NCBI RefSeq assembly: GCF_026015625.1
Contig: NZ_JAPDVG010000001.1
Coordinates: 2,904,501 to 2,968,500 of the forward strand
Reading direction: 5' to 3'
DNA from: Segatella copri
Lineage (GTDB): Bacteria; Bacteroidota; Bacteroidia; Bacteroidales; Bacteroidaceae
Length of the DNA stretch: 64,000 nt
Shown in pieces: positions 39,904 through 50,007 of this stretch. The position numbers and the translations under genes are program-made. The notes beneath the pieces are model-generated. The model worked only from the letters and a program-made list of their open reading frames with translations, was not told the origin of the DNA and did no database searches. Numbering within the stretch: position 1 is the first letter of the stretch; each line of letters begins with the position of its first letter.

Positions 39904-41775
39904 TTATCTTCCGAGTAATACAAGCATCACGTTGATATCGCTTGGTGATACGCCCGGAATTCGGCTTGCCTGTGCCAAAGTTTCCGGGTCGATGCGCTCG
40001 AGTTTCTGGCGTCCTTCTGTGGAGATTTCGTGGAGCTCGGAATAGTTGAAACGGCCCTTGATTTTGATGTCCTCCAAACGGTGCATCTTGTCGGCAATGA
40101 GACGCTCTCGTTCGATGTAACCTTTGTACTTCATCTTGATTTCTGCAGCTTCCGTTATCTCTTCCTTTCGGTTGGCTGGTGTTTCCAGTGCAGCCTTCAG
40201 GTCCGGAATAATATCCGAAAGATTCGTGAGGTTCAGATGCGGACGAGCGATGAGGTCGATGAGCTTGCAGCCGGCGCGAAGTGGAGTAGTACCGAGTGCC
40301 TCCAGTTTTGGATTTATCTCATCCTTCTTGATAGGATAGTTGGCGCAGAATTCGATGATTCTTCCGATGGCTTCTTTTTTCTCTATCCACCAGTCGTAAC
40401 GGTCGCGCTTGGCAATTCCGAGTTCGTATGCTTTTTCGGTGAGTCGGGCATCGGCATCGTCCTGACGGAGCAGAATGCGGTATTCGGCTCTGGAGGTAAA
40501 CATACGGTATGGTTCGTCAACTCCCTTTGTGGTGAGATCATCGATGAGTACGCCGATATAACTCTCATCGCGGTTCATCTCGAATGTTTTGATGCCAACA
40601 CAATGCAAGGCTGCGTTGATTCCTGCCACGGTTCCCTGTCCTCCTGCTTCCTCATAACCGGTGGTTCCGTTCACCTGTCCGGCAAAGAAGAGACCTTTGA
40701 TGATTTTCGACTCCAGTGAATGTTTGAGTTGGGTAGGGTCGAAGTAATCGTATTCGATGGCGTATCCCGGTCTGTAAATCTTGGCATCTCTCAAAGCAGG
40801 AATCTCGTGAAGTGCATTCAGCTGGATATCCATCGGCATGCTTGAAGAAAAACCGTTCAAATACATCTCGTTCGTATCTTCGCCTTCCGGTTCCAGGAAG
40901 AGCGGATGCTGATCCTTGTCGGGGAAGGTGACGAGCTTTGTTTCTATACTCGGACAGTAACGTGGACCGGTACTCTGAATCTGACCATTATATAAAGGTG
41001 AATCAGCGAGACCGCTTTTTAAAGTTTCGTGTACCTTCTTGTTGGTGTAGCAAGTCCAGCAAGGCAATTGTTTCAGAACCCGATGTTCTCCCATGTAAGA
41101 GAACTGGTGGAAATCGCTGTCGCCCGGCTGTTCTTCCATATCTTCGAAATGAACACTTCGCTTGTCGATTCTGACCGGAGTTCCGGTTTTCATTCTGGCT
41201 GTAGTGATACCCCATCGGGTGATGCTCTCCGTAAAGTTGTGTACGGCAGGTTCGGCGCATCTTCCGCCTTCTACCATCTTTCTTCCTACATGCATCAGTC
41301 CGTTGAGGAATGTTCCAGCGGTGATGATGATGCTCTTGGCATAGAATTCGGCTCCCCAGATGGTTTTTACGCCGATGGCTTCTCCGTTAGCTACGAGCAG
41401 TTCGTCAGCCTGGTCTTGCCAGATGTCGAGGTTGTCAGTATGGTCGAGGATGGTTCTCCATTCCCAGATAAACTTTCCTCTGTCGCATTGGGCACGGGGG
41501 CTCCATACGGCAGGACCCTTGCCGATGTTGAGCATTCGGAACTGGATGGCGGTTTTATCCGTTACGATACCCATCTGTCCGCCCAAAGCATCGATTTCGC
41601 GCACAATCTGTCCCTTGGCAATACCTCCGATGGCGGGGTTGCAACTCATCTGTCCAATCTTGTTCATATCCATCGTTATCAAACAGGTTTTGGCACCCAT
41701 GTTTGCAGAGGCTGCAGCAGCCTCGCATCCGGCATGGCCTCCACCGATAACGAGCACGTCATAATTGAATTTCAT
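39904..41775 (-). CDS. mnmG: tRNA uridine-5-carboxymethylaminomethyl modification enzyme, GidA/MnmG
   Basis: 623 residues. The FAD site is VLVIGGGHAGCEAAAASAN at the N-terminus; AGQVNGTTGYEEAGGQGTVAG near residue 370 is a family landmark. With MnmE it modifies the wobble U34 of several tRNAs. In many bacteria this gene lies next to oriC, which agrees with the parS sites beside it. Promoter TACTTTTG at 41810-41817; 128 nt of non-coding DNA separate it from frdC's promoter. Confidence 0.97.
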   Translation of the reverse strand: MKFNYDVLVIGGGHAGCEAAAASANMGAKTCLITMDMNKIGQMSCNPAIGGIAKGQIVREIDALGGQMGIVTDKTAIQFRMLNIGKGPAVWSPRAQCDRGKFIWEWRTILDHTDNLDIWQDQADELLVANGEAIGVKTIWGAEFYAKSIIITAGTFLNGLMHVGRKMVEGGRCAEPAVHNFTESITRWGITTARMKTGTPVRIDKRSVHFEDMEEQPGDSDFHQFSYMGEHRVLKQLPCWTCYTNKKVHETLKSGLADSPLYNGQIQSTGPRYCPSIETKLVTFPDKDQHPLFLEPEGEDTNEMYLNGFSSSMPMDIQLNALHEIPALRDAKIYRPGYAIEYDYFDPTQLKHSLESKIIKGLFFAGQVNGTTGYEEAGGQGTVAGINAALHCVGIKTFEMNRDESYIGVLIDDLTTKGVDEPYRMFTSRAEYRILLRQDDADARLTEKAYELGIAKRDRYDWWIEKKEAIGRIIEFCANYPIKKDEINPKLEALGTTPLRAGCKLIDLIARPHLNLTNLSDIIPDLKAALETPANRKEEITEAAEIKMKYKGYIERERLIADKMHRLEDIKIKGRFNYSELHEISTEGRQKLERIDPETLAQASRIPGVSPSDINVMLVLLGR

Positions 41776-41809
41776 ACTTCGTTTAATCTATATTTTTTCT
41801 AATTTTCGG

Positions 41810-41817
41810 CAAAAGTA
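41810..41817 (-). promoter_or_regulatory. -7 promoter box of mnmG
   Basis: TACTTTTG on the minus strand, 34 nt before the ATG. Confidence 0.65.
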
Positions 41818-41871
41818 AGAAATAAAATCGAAATTTTAGCAAAAATACTTTGATAAATCATTAAAATATAG

Positions 41872-41879
41872 TAATTTTG
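41872..41879 (+). promoter_or_regulatory. -7 promoter box of frdCAB
   Basis: TAATTTTG with a leader of about 125 nt before the frdC ATG; the divergent mnmG box is about 55 bp away. Confidence 0.6.
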
Positions 41880-42006
41880 CAGCAGACTTGCGAAAATATA
41901 CCTAGAAATGAGGATTGCAGAATGCCAAAAAATAGGTATTGCAGGGACGAAAAGTGTGGAATATAAATTAGTTTCAAACAGTTAAATAATTAAATTTCAA
42001 TCATTT

Positions 42007-42690
42007 ATGTGGTTAATCAATTCATCTATTGGTAGAAAGGTAGTGATGTCAGTAACTGGTATCGCTCTTATTCTATTCTTGACATTCCACGGTTGCATGA
42101 ATGTTGTTGCGCTTTTCTCTGGAGAAGCTTACAACACAATCTGCGAGTTGTTGGGTGCTAACTGGTACGCCGTAGTTGCAACTTTGGGTTTGGCAGCTTT
42201 GGCAGTTTGTCACATCGTTTACGCTTTCATCCTGACAGCACAGAACCGTCGTGCTCGCGGTAACCAGCGTTACGAGGTAACAGCAAAGCCAGAGAAAGTA
42301 GAGTGGGCTAGCCAGAACATGTTGGTGCTCGGTATCATCATCGTTCTCGGTTTGTTGCTTCACCTCTTTAATTTCTGGTACAACATGATGTTTGCAGAGC
42401 TTTTGGGTACAAGCTTCGGTCACAGCCCAGCAGACGGCTTCGCATTCATTCAGGACACCTTCGCTAACCCTGTGTTCGTAGTTCTCTACATCATCTGGTT
42501 GGTAGCTCTTTGGTTCCACCTCACTCACGGTTTCTGGAGTGCTATTCAGACTCTCGGTTGGAGCGGTAAGACTTGGTTCTGCCGTTGGAAGATGATCGGT
42601 ATGATTTATTCTACCATCCTGCTTCTCCTCTTCATCGTAGTTGTATTGGCATTCGCTTTCGGTTGCGCTCCATCTTTGTGCTGCGCATAA
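42007..42690 (+). CDS. frdC: Fumarate reductase/succinate dehydrogenase cytochrome b subunit
   Basis: 227 residues with about five membrane helices and several His residues that can hold heme b, e.g. TFHGCMNVVALFS, ALAVCHIVYAFIL, LVALWFHLTHGFWSAIQTLG. This is the single-subunit, di-heme-type anchor of the epsilonproteobacterial and Bacteroidetes enzymes. It passes electrons from menaquinol to the catalytic subunits. First gene of frdCAB. The codons are strongly biased, as in highly expressed genes. Confidence 0.94.
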   Translation: MWLINSSIGRKVVMSVTGIALILFLTFHGCMNVVALFSGEAYNTICELLGANWYAVVATLGLAALAVCHIVYAFILTAQNRRARGNQRYEVTAKPEKVEWASQNMLVLGIIIVLGLLLHLFNFWYNMMFAELLGTSFGHSPADGFAFIQDTFANPVFVVLYIIWLVALWFHLTHGFWSAIQTLGWSGKTWFCRWKMIGMIYSTILLLLFIVVVLAFAFGCAPSLCCA

Positions 42691-42722
42691 TTCGTGTAAT
42701 CATTTAAGTATTAAAAAAGATT

Positions 42723-44705
42723 ATGGCAAAAACATTAAATTCTAGAATACCTGAAGGACCAGTTGCTGAGAAGTGGACCAACTATAAGGCTCACCAGCGT
42801 TTGGTTAACCCAAAGAATAAGTTAAAGCTCGACGTTATCGTTGTAGGTACAGGTTTGGCAGGTGCTTCTGCTGCTGCTTCTCTCGGCGAGATGGGCTTCA
42901 ATATCTTGAACTTCTGCATCCAGGACTCTCCACGTCGTGCTCACTCTATCGCAGCACAGGGTGGTATCAATGCAGCTAAGAATTATCAGAATGATGGTGA
43001 CTCTGTTTACCGTCTGTTCTACGATACAGTAAAGGGTGGTGACTACCGTGCTCGTGAGGCTAACGTTTACCGTTTGGCTGAGGTGAGCAACGACATCATC
43101 GACCAGTGCGTAGCTCAGGGCGTTCCTTTCGCTCGTGAGTACGGTGGTATGTTGGCTAACCGTTCTTTCGGTGGTGCTCAGGTATCTCGTACATTCTATG
43201 CTAAGGGTCAGACAGGTCAGCAGCTCCTCCTCGGTGCTTACTCTTCTTTGAGCCGCATGGTTGAGGCAGGTAAGGTTAAGCTCTTCACCCGTTACGAGAT
43301 GGAGGATATTGTGATCGTTGACGGTCACGCTCGTGGTATCATCGCCAAGAATTTGATTACAGGTAAGTTGGAGCGTTTCTCTGCCAACGCCGTAGTTATC
43401 GCTACCGGTGGTTATGGTAACGCTTACTTCCTTTCTACAAACGCTATGGGTTGTAACTGTACAGCAGCTATCCAGTGCTACCGCAAGGGTGCTGACTTCG
43501 CTAACCCATCTTACGTTCAGATTCACCCTACATGTATCCCTGTTCACGGTACAAACCAGAGTAAGTTGACTTTGATGTCAGAGTCACTCCGTAACGATGG
43601 TCGTATCTGGGTTCCTAAGAAGATTGAGGATGCTAAGGCATTGCAGGCTGGTACAAAGAAGGGTTCTGATATTCCTGAGGAAGACCGCGACTACTACTTG
43701 GAGCGCCGTTACCCAGCATTCGGTAACCTGGTTCCTCGTGACGTGGCTTCTCGTGCAGCTAAGGAGCGTTGCGACAAGGGCTTCGGTGTCAACAACACTG
43801 GTCTTGCCGTATTCCTCGACTTCTCTGAGTCTATCAACCGTCTCGGTATCGACGTTATCCTGCAGCGTTATGGCAACCTCTTCGATATGTATGAGGAGAT
43901 TACTGACGTTAACCCAGGTGAGTTGGCTAACGAGATTAACGGCGTGAAGTACTACAACCCAATGATGATCTTCCCTGCTATCCACTATACAATGGGTGGT
44001 ATCTGGGTAGACTATGAGTTGATGACCACTATCCCTGGTCTCTTCGCTATTGGTGAGTGTAACTTCTCTGACCACGGTGCTAACCGTCTTGGTGCTTCTG
44101 CTTTGATGCAGGGTTTGGCTGACGGTTACTTCGTATTGCCATACACAATCCAGAACTACTTGGCCGACCAGGCATTGTGGCCAAAGCTCTCTACCGATCT
44201 CCCAGAGTTCGCAGAGGCAGAGGCAGGTGTTCAGAAGGAAATCGACCGCCTGATGGGTATCCAGGGCAAGCGCTCTGTAGATTCTATCCACAAGGAGTTG
44301 GGTCACATCCTTTGGGAGCACGTAGGTATGGGTCGTACCAAGGAAGGTCTTGAGGAAGGCTTGAAGAAGATGAAGGCTCTGCGCGAGGAATTCAACAAGA
44401 ACCTCTTCATCCCTGGCAAGAAGGAAGGCTTGAACGTAGAGTTGGATAAGGCTATTCACTTGCGTGACTTCATCTTGATGGGCGAGTTGATCGCTTACGA
44501 TGCATTGCACCGCAACGAGAGCTGTGGTGGTCACTTCCGTGAGGAGTACCAGACAGAGGAAGGCGAGGCTAAGCGTGATGATGAGAACTTCTTCTACGTA
44601 GGTTGCTGGGAGTATCAGGGCAATGATACAACTGCTCCAGTGCTCAACAAGGAACCTCTCGAGTATGAGACAATTAAGGTACAGACAAGAAATTACAAGA
44701 ATTAA
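42723..44705 (+). CDS. frdA: Fumarate reductase/succinate dehydrogenase flavoprotein subunit
   Basis: 660 residues. FAD binding: [20 protein letters not shown]; covalent FAD site [18 protein letters not shown] (His). Active-site region: [19 protein letters not shown], and [19 protein letters not shown]. It reduces fumarate to succinate, the last step of the succinate branch of anaerobic metabolism. It begins 32 nt after frdC. Codon choice is highly biased, suggesting strong expression. Confidence 0.97.
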   Translation: MAKTLNSRIPEGPVAEKWTNYKAHQRLVNPKNKLKLDVIVVGTGLAGASAAASLGEMGFNILNFCIQDSPRRAHSIAAQGGINAAKNYQNDGDSVYRLFYDTVKGGDYRAREANVYRLAEVSNDIIDQCVAQGVPFAREYGGMLANRSFGGAQVSRTFYAKGQTGQQLLLGAYSSLSRMVEAGKVKLFTRYEMEDIVIVDGHARGIIAKNLITGKLERFSANAVVIATGGYGNAYFLSTNAMGCNCTAAIQCYRKGADFANPSYVQIHPTCIPVHGTNQSKLTLMSESLRNDGRIWVPKKIEDAKALQAGTKKGSDIPEEDRDYYLERRYPAFGNLVPRDVASRAAKERCDKGFGVNNTGLAVFLDFSESINRLGIDVILQRYGNLFDMYEEITDVNPGELANEINGVKYYNPMMIFPAIHYTMGGIWVDYELMTTIPGLFAIGECNFSDHGANRLGASALMQGLADGYFVLPYTIQNYLADQALWPKLSTDLPEFAEAEAGVQKEIDRLMGIQGKRSVDSIHKELGHILWEHVGMGRTKEGLEEGLKKMKALREEFNKNLFIPGKKEGLNVELDKAIHLRDFILMGELIAYDALHRNESCGGHFREEYQTEEGEAKRDDENFFYVGCWEYQGNDTTAPVLNKEPLEYETIKVQTRNYKN

Positions 44706-44720
44706 AAAGCGAACAAGACA

Positions 44721-45479
44721 ATGGCAAGAAATATAAGTTTCACAGTTAAGTATTGGAAGCAGGACGGTCCTACAGCACAGGGTCACTTCGATACACATGA
44801 GATGAAGAACATCCCAGATGATACTTCATTCCTCGAGATGCTCGACATCTTGAACGAGGAGCTCATCGAGTCAGGTCAGGAGCCTTTCGTCTTCGACCAC
44901 GACTGCCGCGAGGGTATCTGCGGTATGTGCTCTCTCTATATTAATGGTACACCACACGGTAAGACTGAGCGTGGTGCTACAACATGTCAGCTCTACATGC
45001 GTCGTTTCAACGATGGCGATGTTATCACCGTTGAGCCTTGGCGTTCTGCTGGTTTCCCTATCATCAAGGACTGTATGGTAGACCGTTCAGCATTCGACAA
45101 GATTATCCAGGCAGGTGGTTACACCAGCATTCGTACAGGTCAGGCTCAGGATGCCAACGCTATCCTGATTCCTAAGGAGAATGCAGACGAGGCAATGGAT
45201 TGCGCTACATGTATCGGTTGCGGTGCTTGTGTTGCTGCATGTAAGAATGGTTCTGCAATGCTCTTCGTCAGCTCAAAGGTTAGCCAGCTGGCACTTCTCC
45301 CACAGGGTCGTGTAGAGGCTGCTACCCGTGCTAAGAAGATGATTGCACGCATGGATGAGCTCGGATTCGGTAACTGTACAAACACTCGTGCTTGCGAGGC
45401 TGTTTGTCCTAAGAACGAGTCTATCGCTAACATCGCCCGCTTGAACCGTGAGTTCTTGAAGGCTAAGTTGGCTGACTAA
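44721..45479 (+). CDS. frdB: Fumarate reductase/succinate dehydrogenase iron-sulfur subunit
   Basis: 252 residues. The [2Fe-2S] centre is CREGICGMC plus a later CQ; the [4Fe-4S] and [3Fe-4S] ligands are [14 protein letters not shown] and [13 protein letters not shown]. It carries electrons from the b cytochrome to the flavoprotein. Last gene of the operon, 15 nt behind frdA. Confidence 0.97.
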   Translation: MARNISFTVKYWKQDGPTAQGHFDTHEMKNIPDDTSFLEMLDILNEELIESGQEPFVFDHDCREGICGMCSLYINGTPHGKTERGATTCQLYMRRFNDGDVITVEPWRSAGFPIIKDCMVDRSAFDKIIQAGGYTSIRTGQAQDANAILIPKENADEAMDCATCIGCGACVAACKNGSAMLFVSSKVSQLALLPQGRVEAATRAKKMIARMDELGFGNCTNTRACEAVCPKNESIANIARLNREFLKAKLAD

Positions 45480-45539
45480 TCCATCGTTTCTTTTGAGACA
45501 CCGGAATTTTCTCTCTGCATCTTTACGGATGCGAGAGAA

Positions 45540-45800
45540 TTTTCCCAACAACTCTTCACTCTTCACCTTTTGGGTGTAAGTAGTTGAAGGATAGGAAGTT
45601 GGGCGGGTGAAGAGTGTTTTTTTACTCTTCACCCGCCCTTCACCTTTTTAGGCTGTTGACAGCTAAGCGGCTCTGCGTTTATACCTTTCCTAAAATCGTA
45701 AAAGGTGAAGAGTGGTGAAGAGTGGGTGAAGAGTGCTGAAAAACTCTTCACCTATGTAATGTGTTGTGTTTCAGTTCTTTATGTTGAAAAGGTGAAGAGT
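45540..45800. repeat. GGTGAAGAGTG-rich intergenic repeat region after frdB
   Basis: Many copies of GGTGAAGAGTG or its reverse. A perfect hairpin lies at 45601-45638 (GGGCGGGTGAAGAGT, T-rich loop, and the inverse), which probably ends frdCAB transcription. No open frame of credit. The whole gap runs from 45480 to 46188. Confidence 0.65.
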
Positions 45801-45881
45801 GAAGAGCTGATTGCGATATTCCTGCCAACCGTGCTTCTCTTGAAATAAGAGAAAGGATGTTTGGCAAACTGTTATACTGGA

Positions 45882-45916
45882 ACAGCCGACTAGCCTCTGT
45901 TGCGCTAGTCGGCTGT
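45882..45916. terminator. Hairpin in the frdB downstream region
   Basis: ACAGCCGACTAGC and GCTAGTCGGCTGT around a 9-nt loop, followed by TTGCCTTC. Terminator-like, or a repeat arm. Confidence 0.55.
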
Positions 45917-46156
45917 TTGCCTTCTGCCAGCTTTCTGTTTGCCTTCTTCCAGTATGCTGTTTTTCGTCTAACAGCCTTCTGTTCTTCCTAGGCAGTTGTT
46001 CTATCTCCGATAGTTATGTATTTATTTCCGCCTGCTTTGGTCATCATATTGCCTTGTAAAGGGCAGATTATAGCCGAGAGCATCCTGTTTTCGGTGCATC
46101 CCGACATAAATTATCAGATATTCTGAGAAATATTTTGTAATCTCATCAGAATGTCG

Positions 46157-46164
46157 TAAATTTG
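46157..46164 (+). promoter_or_regulatory. -7 promoter box of the SAM methyltransferase gene
   Basis: TAAATTTG, 24 nt before the ATG at 46189. Confidence 0.6.
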
Positions 46165-46188
46165 CGGTTATAAAGAATAAGTAGTGTA

Positions 46189-47742
46189 ATGACGAATCAT
46201 TCAACAGAAATCATGAACCAAGCAACGCTTGATTTTATCCGCCAGTATCAGGACGATGATGTTCGCCAGCTGGCTTTCCTCGGCAGCAAGTATCCCGAGG
46301 TAGATATGCCTTTCGCTCTCGACCAGATTCGCGGGCGAAAGATGGCTCGTACGAAACTGCCCCGTTGGGCAAGCATCGAAGGCATCATTTATCCCCCTCA
46401 TATTTCGATGGAGCAATGTTCGTCAGAGCAAACGGCACTTTATAAGGCTGAACTCGCTGCCCGACTGCTCGGTTTGTCTCCTTCATCATCCGAAAACGGA
46501 GAAGAAAAGGAGAAGGAGAGCGAAAACGCCTCAAATCTTCATCTTTCTGAAATTTGCGAATTTGCGGGCAAAGGGGCAGTTGATTCAGAATTCGCCAAAA
46601 ATGAAGCTACTTGCAAAAAGCAACAGATATTAACAGAACCAGCAGAGAATGTTAATGAAACAAAAGAAGAACCTCATAAAGGAGATTTTTCTGAAGAAAC
46701 CGGCTTTGTTGACCTGACCGGCGGCTTCGGAGTAGACTTCTCTTACATCGCTTCCCGATTGGGCGTGAAGTCGATGTATGTGGAGCGTCAGGCTCATCTC
46801 TGTGAAGCTGCGAAGGAAAACTTTGGGCGGTTGGGTTTGAAGAACGCCATCGTGAAGAATGGAGACGGAATAGAGGTGCTGCATTCTTTTGTTTCAAAGA
46901 AGGATGATGCTGCATCTGAATCTTTAGGCATAACTGAAGACCAGTCTCAGTCATTACTTAAGACCAACCTTGGTCTTAAGCTAATCTTCATAGATCCTGC
47001 CCGTAGAGACGATGCTGGCAACAAGGTAGTATCCTTGAAGGATTGCACGCCCGATGTCACCGTTTTGCAGGAAGAGATGCTTTCGAAGGCTTATTACGTT
47101 ATCATCAAACTCTCTCCGATGCTCGATTGGCACCGTGCGGTAAGCGAATTAAACTGCGTACAAGAGGTTCATATTATCTCCGTGAATAATGAGTGCAAGG
47201 AGCTCCTTTTAGTGCTGTCTGCGCGAAATATGGGCGGAATGGAGGCTTCATCGGCAGATGGAGAAGTAAAACATGCCGGGAATCTCCGCATTTATTGTGT
47301 CAATGATGCCCAGTCCTTCGTCTGCGAAGAGTCGGATATGGAGGCTTCTTCCGTCAAGATTGCCCCATCCACCTTTGAAGAAATGCAGTATCTTTACGAG
47401 CCGAATGCTTCTCTGATGAAAGCCGGCTGTTTCAGCGTTTTATCCGAGCGATATGGAGCCAGAATGCTTTCCAAGAACAGCCATCTCTTCTTGAGTCGTG
47501 ATCTTATCGCCGCTTTCCCAGGTAGGAGTTTCCGCATCATCGCCATCTCCTCCTTTAATAAGAAGGAGCTGAAGCGACATCTCTCAGGCATCACCAAGGC
47601 GAACATCGCCACCCGCAACTTCCCCCTCTCCGTAGCGGAATTGCGCAAGCGATTGAAGTTGAAGGATGGTGGTGAAACTTATATTTTTGCCACCACACTG
47701 AGCGACGAAAGCCATGTGCTGGTAATAACGGAGAAAGCTTAG
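46189..47742 (+). CDS. SAM-dependent methyltransferase with THUMP-like domain
   Basis: 517 residues. The SAM site is FVDLTGGFGVDFSYIASRLG (about residues 171-190), then MYVERQAHLCEAA; the catalytic-type strand reads LIFIDPARRD. The C-terminal THUMP-like part holds IKLSPMLDWHRA and AAFPGRSFRIIAISSFNKKE. It probably methylates RNA; the exact target is unknown. A low-complexity acidic insertion (about residues 100-165) between the N-terminal part and the Rossmann domain is unusual. ATG 46213 is an alternative start. Confidence 0.8.
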   Translation: MTNHSTEIMNQATLDFIRQYQDDDVRQLAFLGSKYPEVDMPFALDQIRGRKMARTKLPRWASIEGIIYPPHISMEQCSSEQTALYKAELAARLLGLSPSSSENGEEKEKESENASNLHLSEICEFAGKGAVDSEFAKNEATCKKQQILTEPAENVNETKEEPHKGDFSEETGFVDLTGGFGVDFSYIASRLGVKSMYVERQAHLCEAAKENFGRLGLKNAIVKNGDGIEVLHSFVSKKDDAASESLGITEDQSQSLLKTNLGLKLIFIDPARRDDAGNKVVSLKDCTPDVTVLQEEMLSKAYYVIIKLSPMLDWHRAVSELNCVQEVHIISVNNECKELLLVLSARNMGGMEASSADGEVKHAGNLRIYCVNDAQSFVCEESDMEASSVKIAPSTFEEMQYLYEPNASLMKAGCFSVLSERYGARMLSKNSHLFLSRDLIAAFPGRSFRIIAISSFNKKELKRHLSGITKANIATRNFPLSVAELRKRLKLKDGGETYIFATTLSDESHVLVITEKA

Positions 47743-47784
47743 AATTAGGTATAGTATTGGGCCTTTATGATGTTTTTACTCAAG

Positions 47785-47850
47785 TTTCGCATGTAAACTC
47801 CACACGCCCTGAAATGGCAGAAGCTCCTAGCCCAGGGAGGGCACGGAAAA
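47785..47850 (+). repeat. GC-rich dispersed intergenic repeat, copy c (short)
   Basis: TTTCGCATGT, ACGCCCTGAAATGGCAGAAG and CCTAGCCCAGGGAGGGCACG, then GAAAAAG. Same family as 5345-5444 and 7181-7387. Confidence 0.75.
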
Positions 47851-47882
47851 AGTTCCAAGTGGGAGAAATGCCACTTGGAACT
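47851..47882. terminator. Terminator after the carboxylesterase gene
   Basis: AGTTCCAAGTGG and CCACTTGGAACT around GAGAAATG. It lies between convergent genes, directly after a repeat copy. Confidence 0.75.
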
Positions 47883-47889
47883 TGACGTA

Positions 47890-49431
47890 TTATTTTCTTT
47901 TTTCCTTGAAGAACTTCTCGAAGAAGTCCATTTGCTTTTGATTTTGAACAGGACCCAAATGCAGTCCTTCCTTCATAATCATCACCGTTGGTTTACCTTC
48001 CTGGTAGGTAGTCCAGAAAGGAAGGCTATTCCCGTTTGGATTGCCAGTCTTGGTAAAGTTGATCCAGTAGCGTGACATGATTTGTTCCATGTGCTGCTCC
48101 GTCTCGGTCATCTTTCCAGAGCCAAACTTATAGCCATAGATGAATGGCATCTCTGCCACATGGCTCGCTCCTCCCTTGCGGCTTTTCACGATGGTGTTCT
48201 CAGAGTCTTGGTCAAAGTAATACATATACACCTTGCCCTTGCCGGTCTTGCTCTGCAGGTTAGCCCAGGCATACGTTCCCCATGCAAAGGAGCCATCACG
48301 GAAAATGTCGGATTGGGCGAAGTAGGTTTCTTCCTCTGTCTTGGCAGGATAGAGACTGAGAACCTGGTCTGCCCAACTTCCATATATTTCATGGATTCTT
48401 TTCTCATAGTCACTTACACTGACAGGGCGGCTAAACATACTTCCTTCGTCGCTGTTGGTTCCTATGATGACATTTACATCATTGTAGTTTCCCTTTTCAT
48501 AGAGCTTATACTGGTCATCTGTGATGCTGTAGCCATCCACATTAGGCCAGAAGGATTCCATGGCGGTATTCTTCACGATGTCCATGAAAGGAACTTTTCT
48601 GAGTTGCTTAATGTTCTTTACTTTAAGTTTCTTTTGAAGTGCCAGTCCGCTTGCCTCTGCTGCTTTAGTTGTGAGCATGGCGGTGTTGCCGTTTCTTGCT
48701 TCGTCCACTGGCCAGAAAGAACCGCCGCTTTCGCTGATGGCACCACGGAATAGTCCCTTTGCAAGGGGAGAGGCGCATAGTATACTTACCGAGATACCAC
48801 CGGCAGATTCTCCAGCAATGGTAATCTTGTCTGGGTCTCCACCGAAGGCAGCGATATTGTCGTGAATCCATTTTAAGGCCATCACTTGATCAAGGATGCC
48901 ATAGTTACCAGATATGTTCTTGCCTGATTCCTTACTCAGCTCTGGATGTGCCATGAATCCCAAGGCTCCTAAGCGGTATTCTATGCTGCAATAGATGATG
49001 CCTTCCTTGACAAAGCTTTCCTGAGTTCCACTGTAGGAGCCAGTAAGAAAGGCTCCTCCATGAATCATCACAAATACAGGGAGTTTGTCATTCTTACTCT
49101 TGGCTGGCGTTTCCACACTGAGGTATAGGCAGTCCTCGCTCATGCCCAGCTCTCCACCATTTTGGTTAGGGTCAATGGGCTGTGGTGGACGGTCTCCCCA
49201 TTTATCTGCTTTGAATACTCCCTTCCAAGGCTTCTTGCTCACTGGGGCTTTCCATCTGAGGTTGCCCACTGGTGCTTCAGCGTATGGGATTCCCTTGTAT
49301 AGGGCGAATCCTTCATGTTCCACACCTTCAATTTCCCCTTGCTCCACTGTTGTTCTTAGCAGTTGGGCGTTAGCTGCCGATAGGCAAAAGAGTGTCAGGG
49401 CAGCTGTCAGTAGATGTCTTTTCAATTTCAT
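47890..49431 (-). CDS. Carboxylesterase (type-B family), secreted
   Basis: 513 residues. A signal peptide (LLTAALTLFCLSAANAQ) ends near residue 22. The oxyanion part reads PVFVMIHGGAFLTGSYSG; the nucleophile Ser is in TIAGESAGGISVSI (GESAGG); the acidic residue is probably in GTNSDEGSMF; the His is in GASHVAEMPFIYGYKFG. It hydrolyses ester substrates in the periplasm or outside. An ester of plant-wall origin is likely for this kind of organism, but that is not provable here. Upstream of its start lies a transposase remnant that may have replaced the native promoter. Confidence 0.93.
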   Translation of the reverse strand: MKLKRHLLTAALTLFCLSAANAQLLRTTVEQGEIEGVEHEGFALYKGIPYAEAPVGNLRWKAPVSKKPWKGVFKADKWGDRPPQPIDPNQNGGELGMSEDCLYLSVETPAKSKNDKLPVFVMIHGGAFLTGSYSGTQESFVKEGIIYCSIEYRLGALGFMAHPELSKESGKNISGNYGILDQVMALKWIHDNIAAFGGDPDKITIAGESAGGISVSILCASPLAKGLFRGAISESGGSFWPVDEARNGNTAMLTTKAAEASGLALQKKLKVKNIKQLRKVPFMDIVKNTAMESFWPNVDGYSITDDQYKLYEKGNYNDVNVIIGTNSDEGSMFSRPVSVSDYEKRIHEIYGSWADQVLSLYPAKTEEETYFAQSDIFRDGSFAWGTYAWANLQSKTGKGKVYMYYFDQDSENTIVKSRKGGASHVAEMPFIYGYKFGSGKMTETEQHMEQIMSRYWINFTKTGNPNGNSLPFWTTYQEGKPTVMIMKEGLHLGPVQNQKQMDFFEKFFKEKRK

Positions 49432-49580
49432 TTCTGGTTATTTCATTAATTCCGCAACACTATTATCAATTAAATATTTTAAGCGCCTGAGCAACAAAAA
49501 GTTACTCCGGATTTTGCTATGTCAGAATTTTCACTTATCTTAGTGTTGCGAAAAGAAAACAAGCAAAACTCTGATATGAC

Positions 49581-49770
49581 ATGGCAAAGATACAAATTAA
49601 ATCTGAGAAACTCACTCCTTTTGGAGGAATATTTTCGGGTCATGGAGCAATTTGACTCCATATTGTCTTCTGTAATCGACTCCACCCTCATAATTTCACT
49701 ACTCATTGGATGAACCATCTTTCGCTTCATCCGACACTTCGCACTTCTCGCCAGTGTTGGAGAGAATAGA
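49581..49770 (+). pseudogene. Remnant of an IS1380-type transposase
   Basis: MAKIQIKSEKLTPFGGIFS from ATG 49581 loses frame after the poly-G step; another frame continues VMEQFDSILSSVIDSTL. A later frame has TTHWMNHLSLHPTLRTSRQC. These pieces match the first part of an IS1380-like transposase as I remember it, with an internal deletion. No usable enzyme can be made. The surrounding 49432-50007 gap holds nothing else except the GNAT operator. Confidence 0.65.
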
Positions 49771-49930
49771 TGATCGAGCTTTTTCTTATTGTGATTCCTT
49801 GGAGAGTGTTAGTTTTCCGCCAGTGCTTAAAATTATCAGGTAAAGATATTCCGCCAAAACCACCACTAAATGGGTGATATAGGCTAGTTTGGGGGCTGTA
49901 ATTAAAAATTAACCCCTAAAAAACTGCAAA

Positions 49931-49975
49931 AAAAGTAGCAATATTTGGTAATTTGCCAAAATATTGCTACTTTTG
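49931..49975 (+). promoter_or_regulatory. Promoter inside a near-perfect palindrome, upstream of the GNAT gene
   Basis: Arms AAAAGTAGCAATATTTGG (49931-49948) and its inverse with one extra base (49956-49974). The -7 box TACTTTTG (49968-49975) is the right arm itself, so a protein bound to the palindrome would block the polymerase. The ATG is at 50008. Confidence 0.7.
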
Positions 49976-50007
49976 CATTTATAATATTGCAAACTAGTTT
50001 GAAAATC

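Noticed and set aside
43584..44798. 404-codon antisense frame over frdA
   Set aside because: A by-product of strong codon bias in frdA; composition is Cys/Val/Leu-rich with no motif.
45480..46188. Small RNA or tRNA gene after frdB
   Set aside because: The hairpins are perfect inverted repeats with GGTGAAGAGTG runs; no tRNA cloverleaf or CCA-type end was found.
49479..49730. Two overlapping small open frames on opposite strands
   Set aside because: They cover the transposase remnant; neither gives a recognisable or continuous protein.
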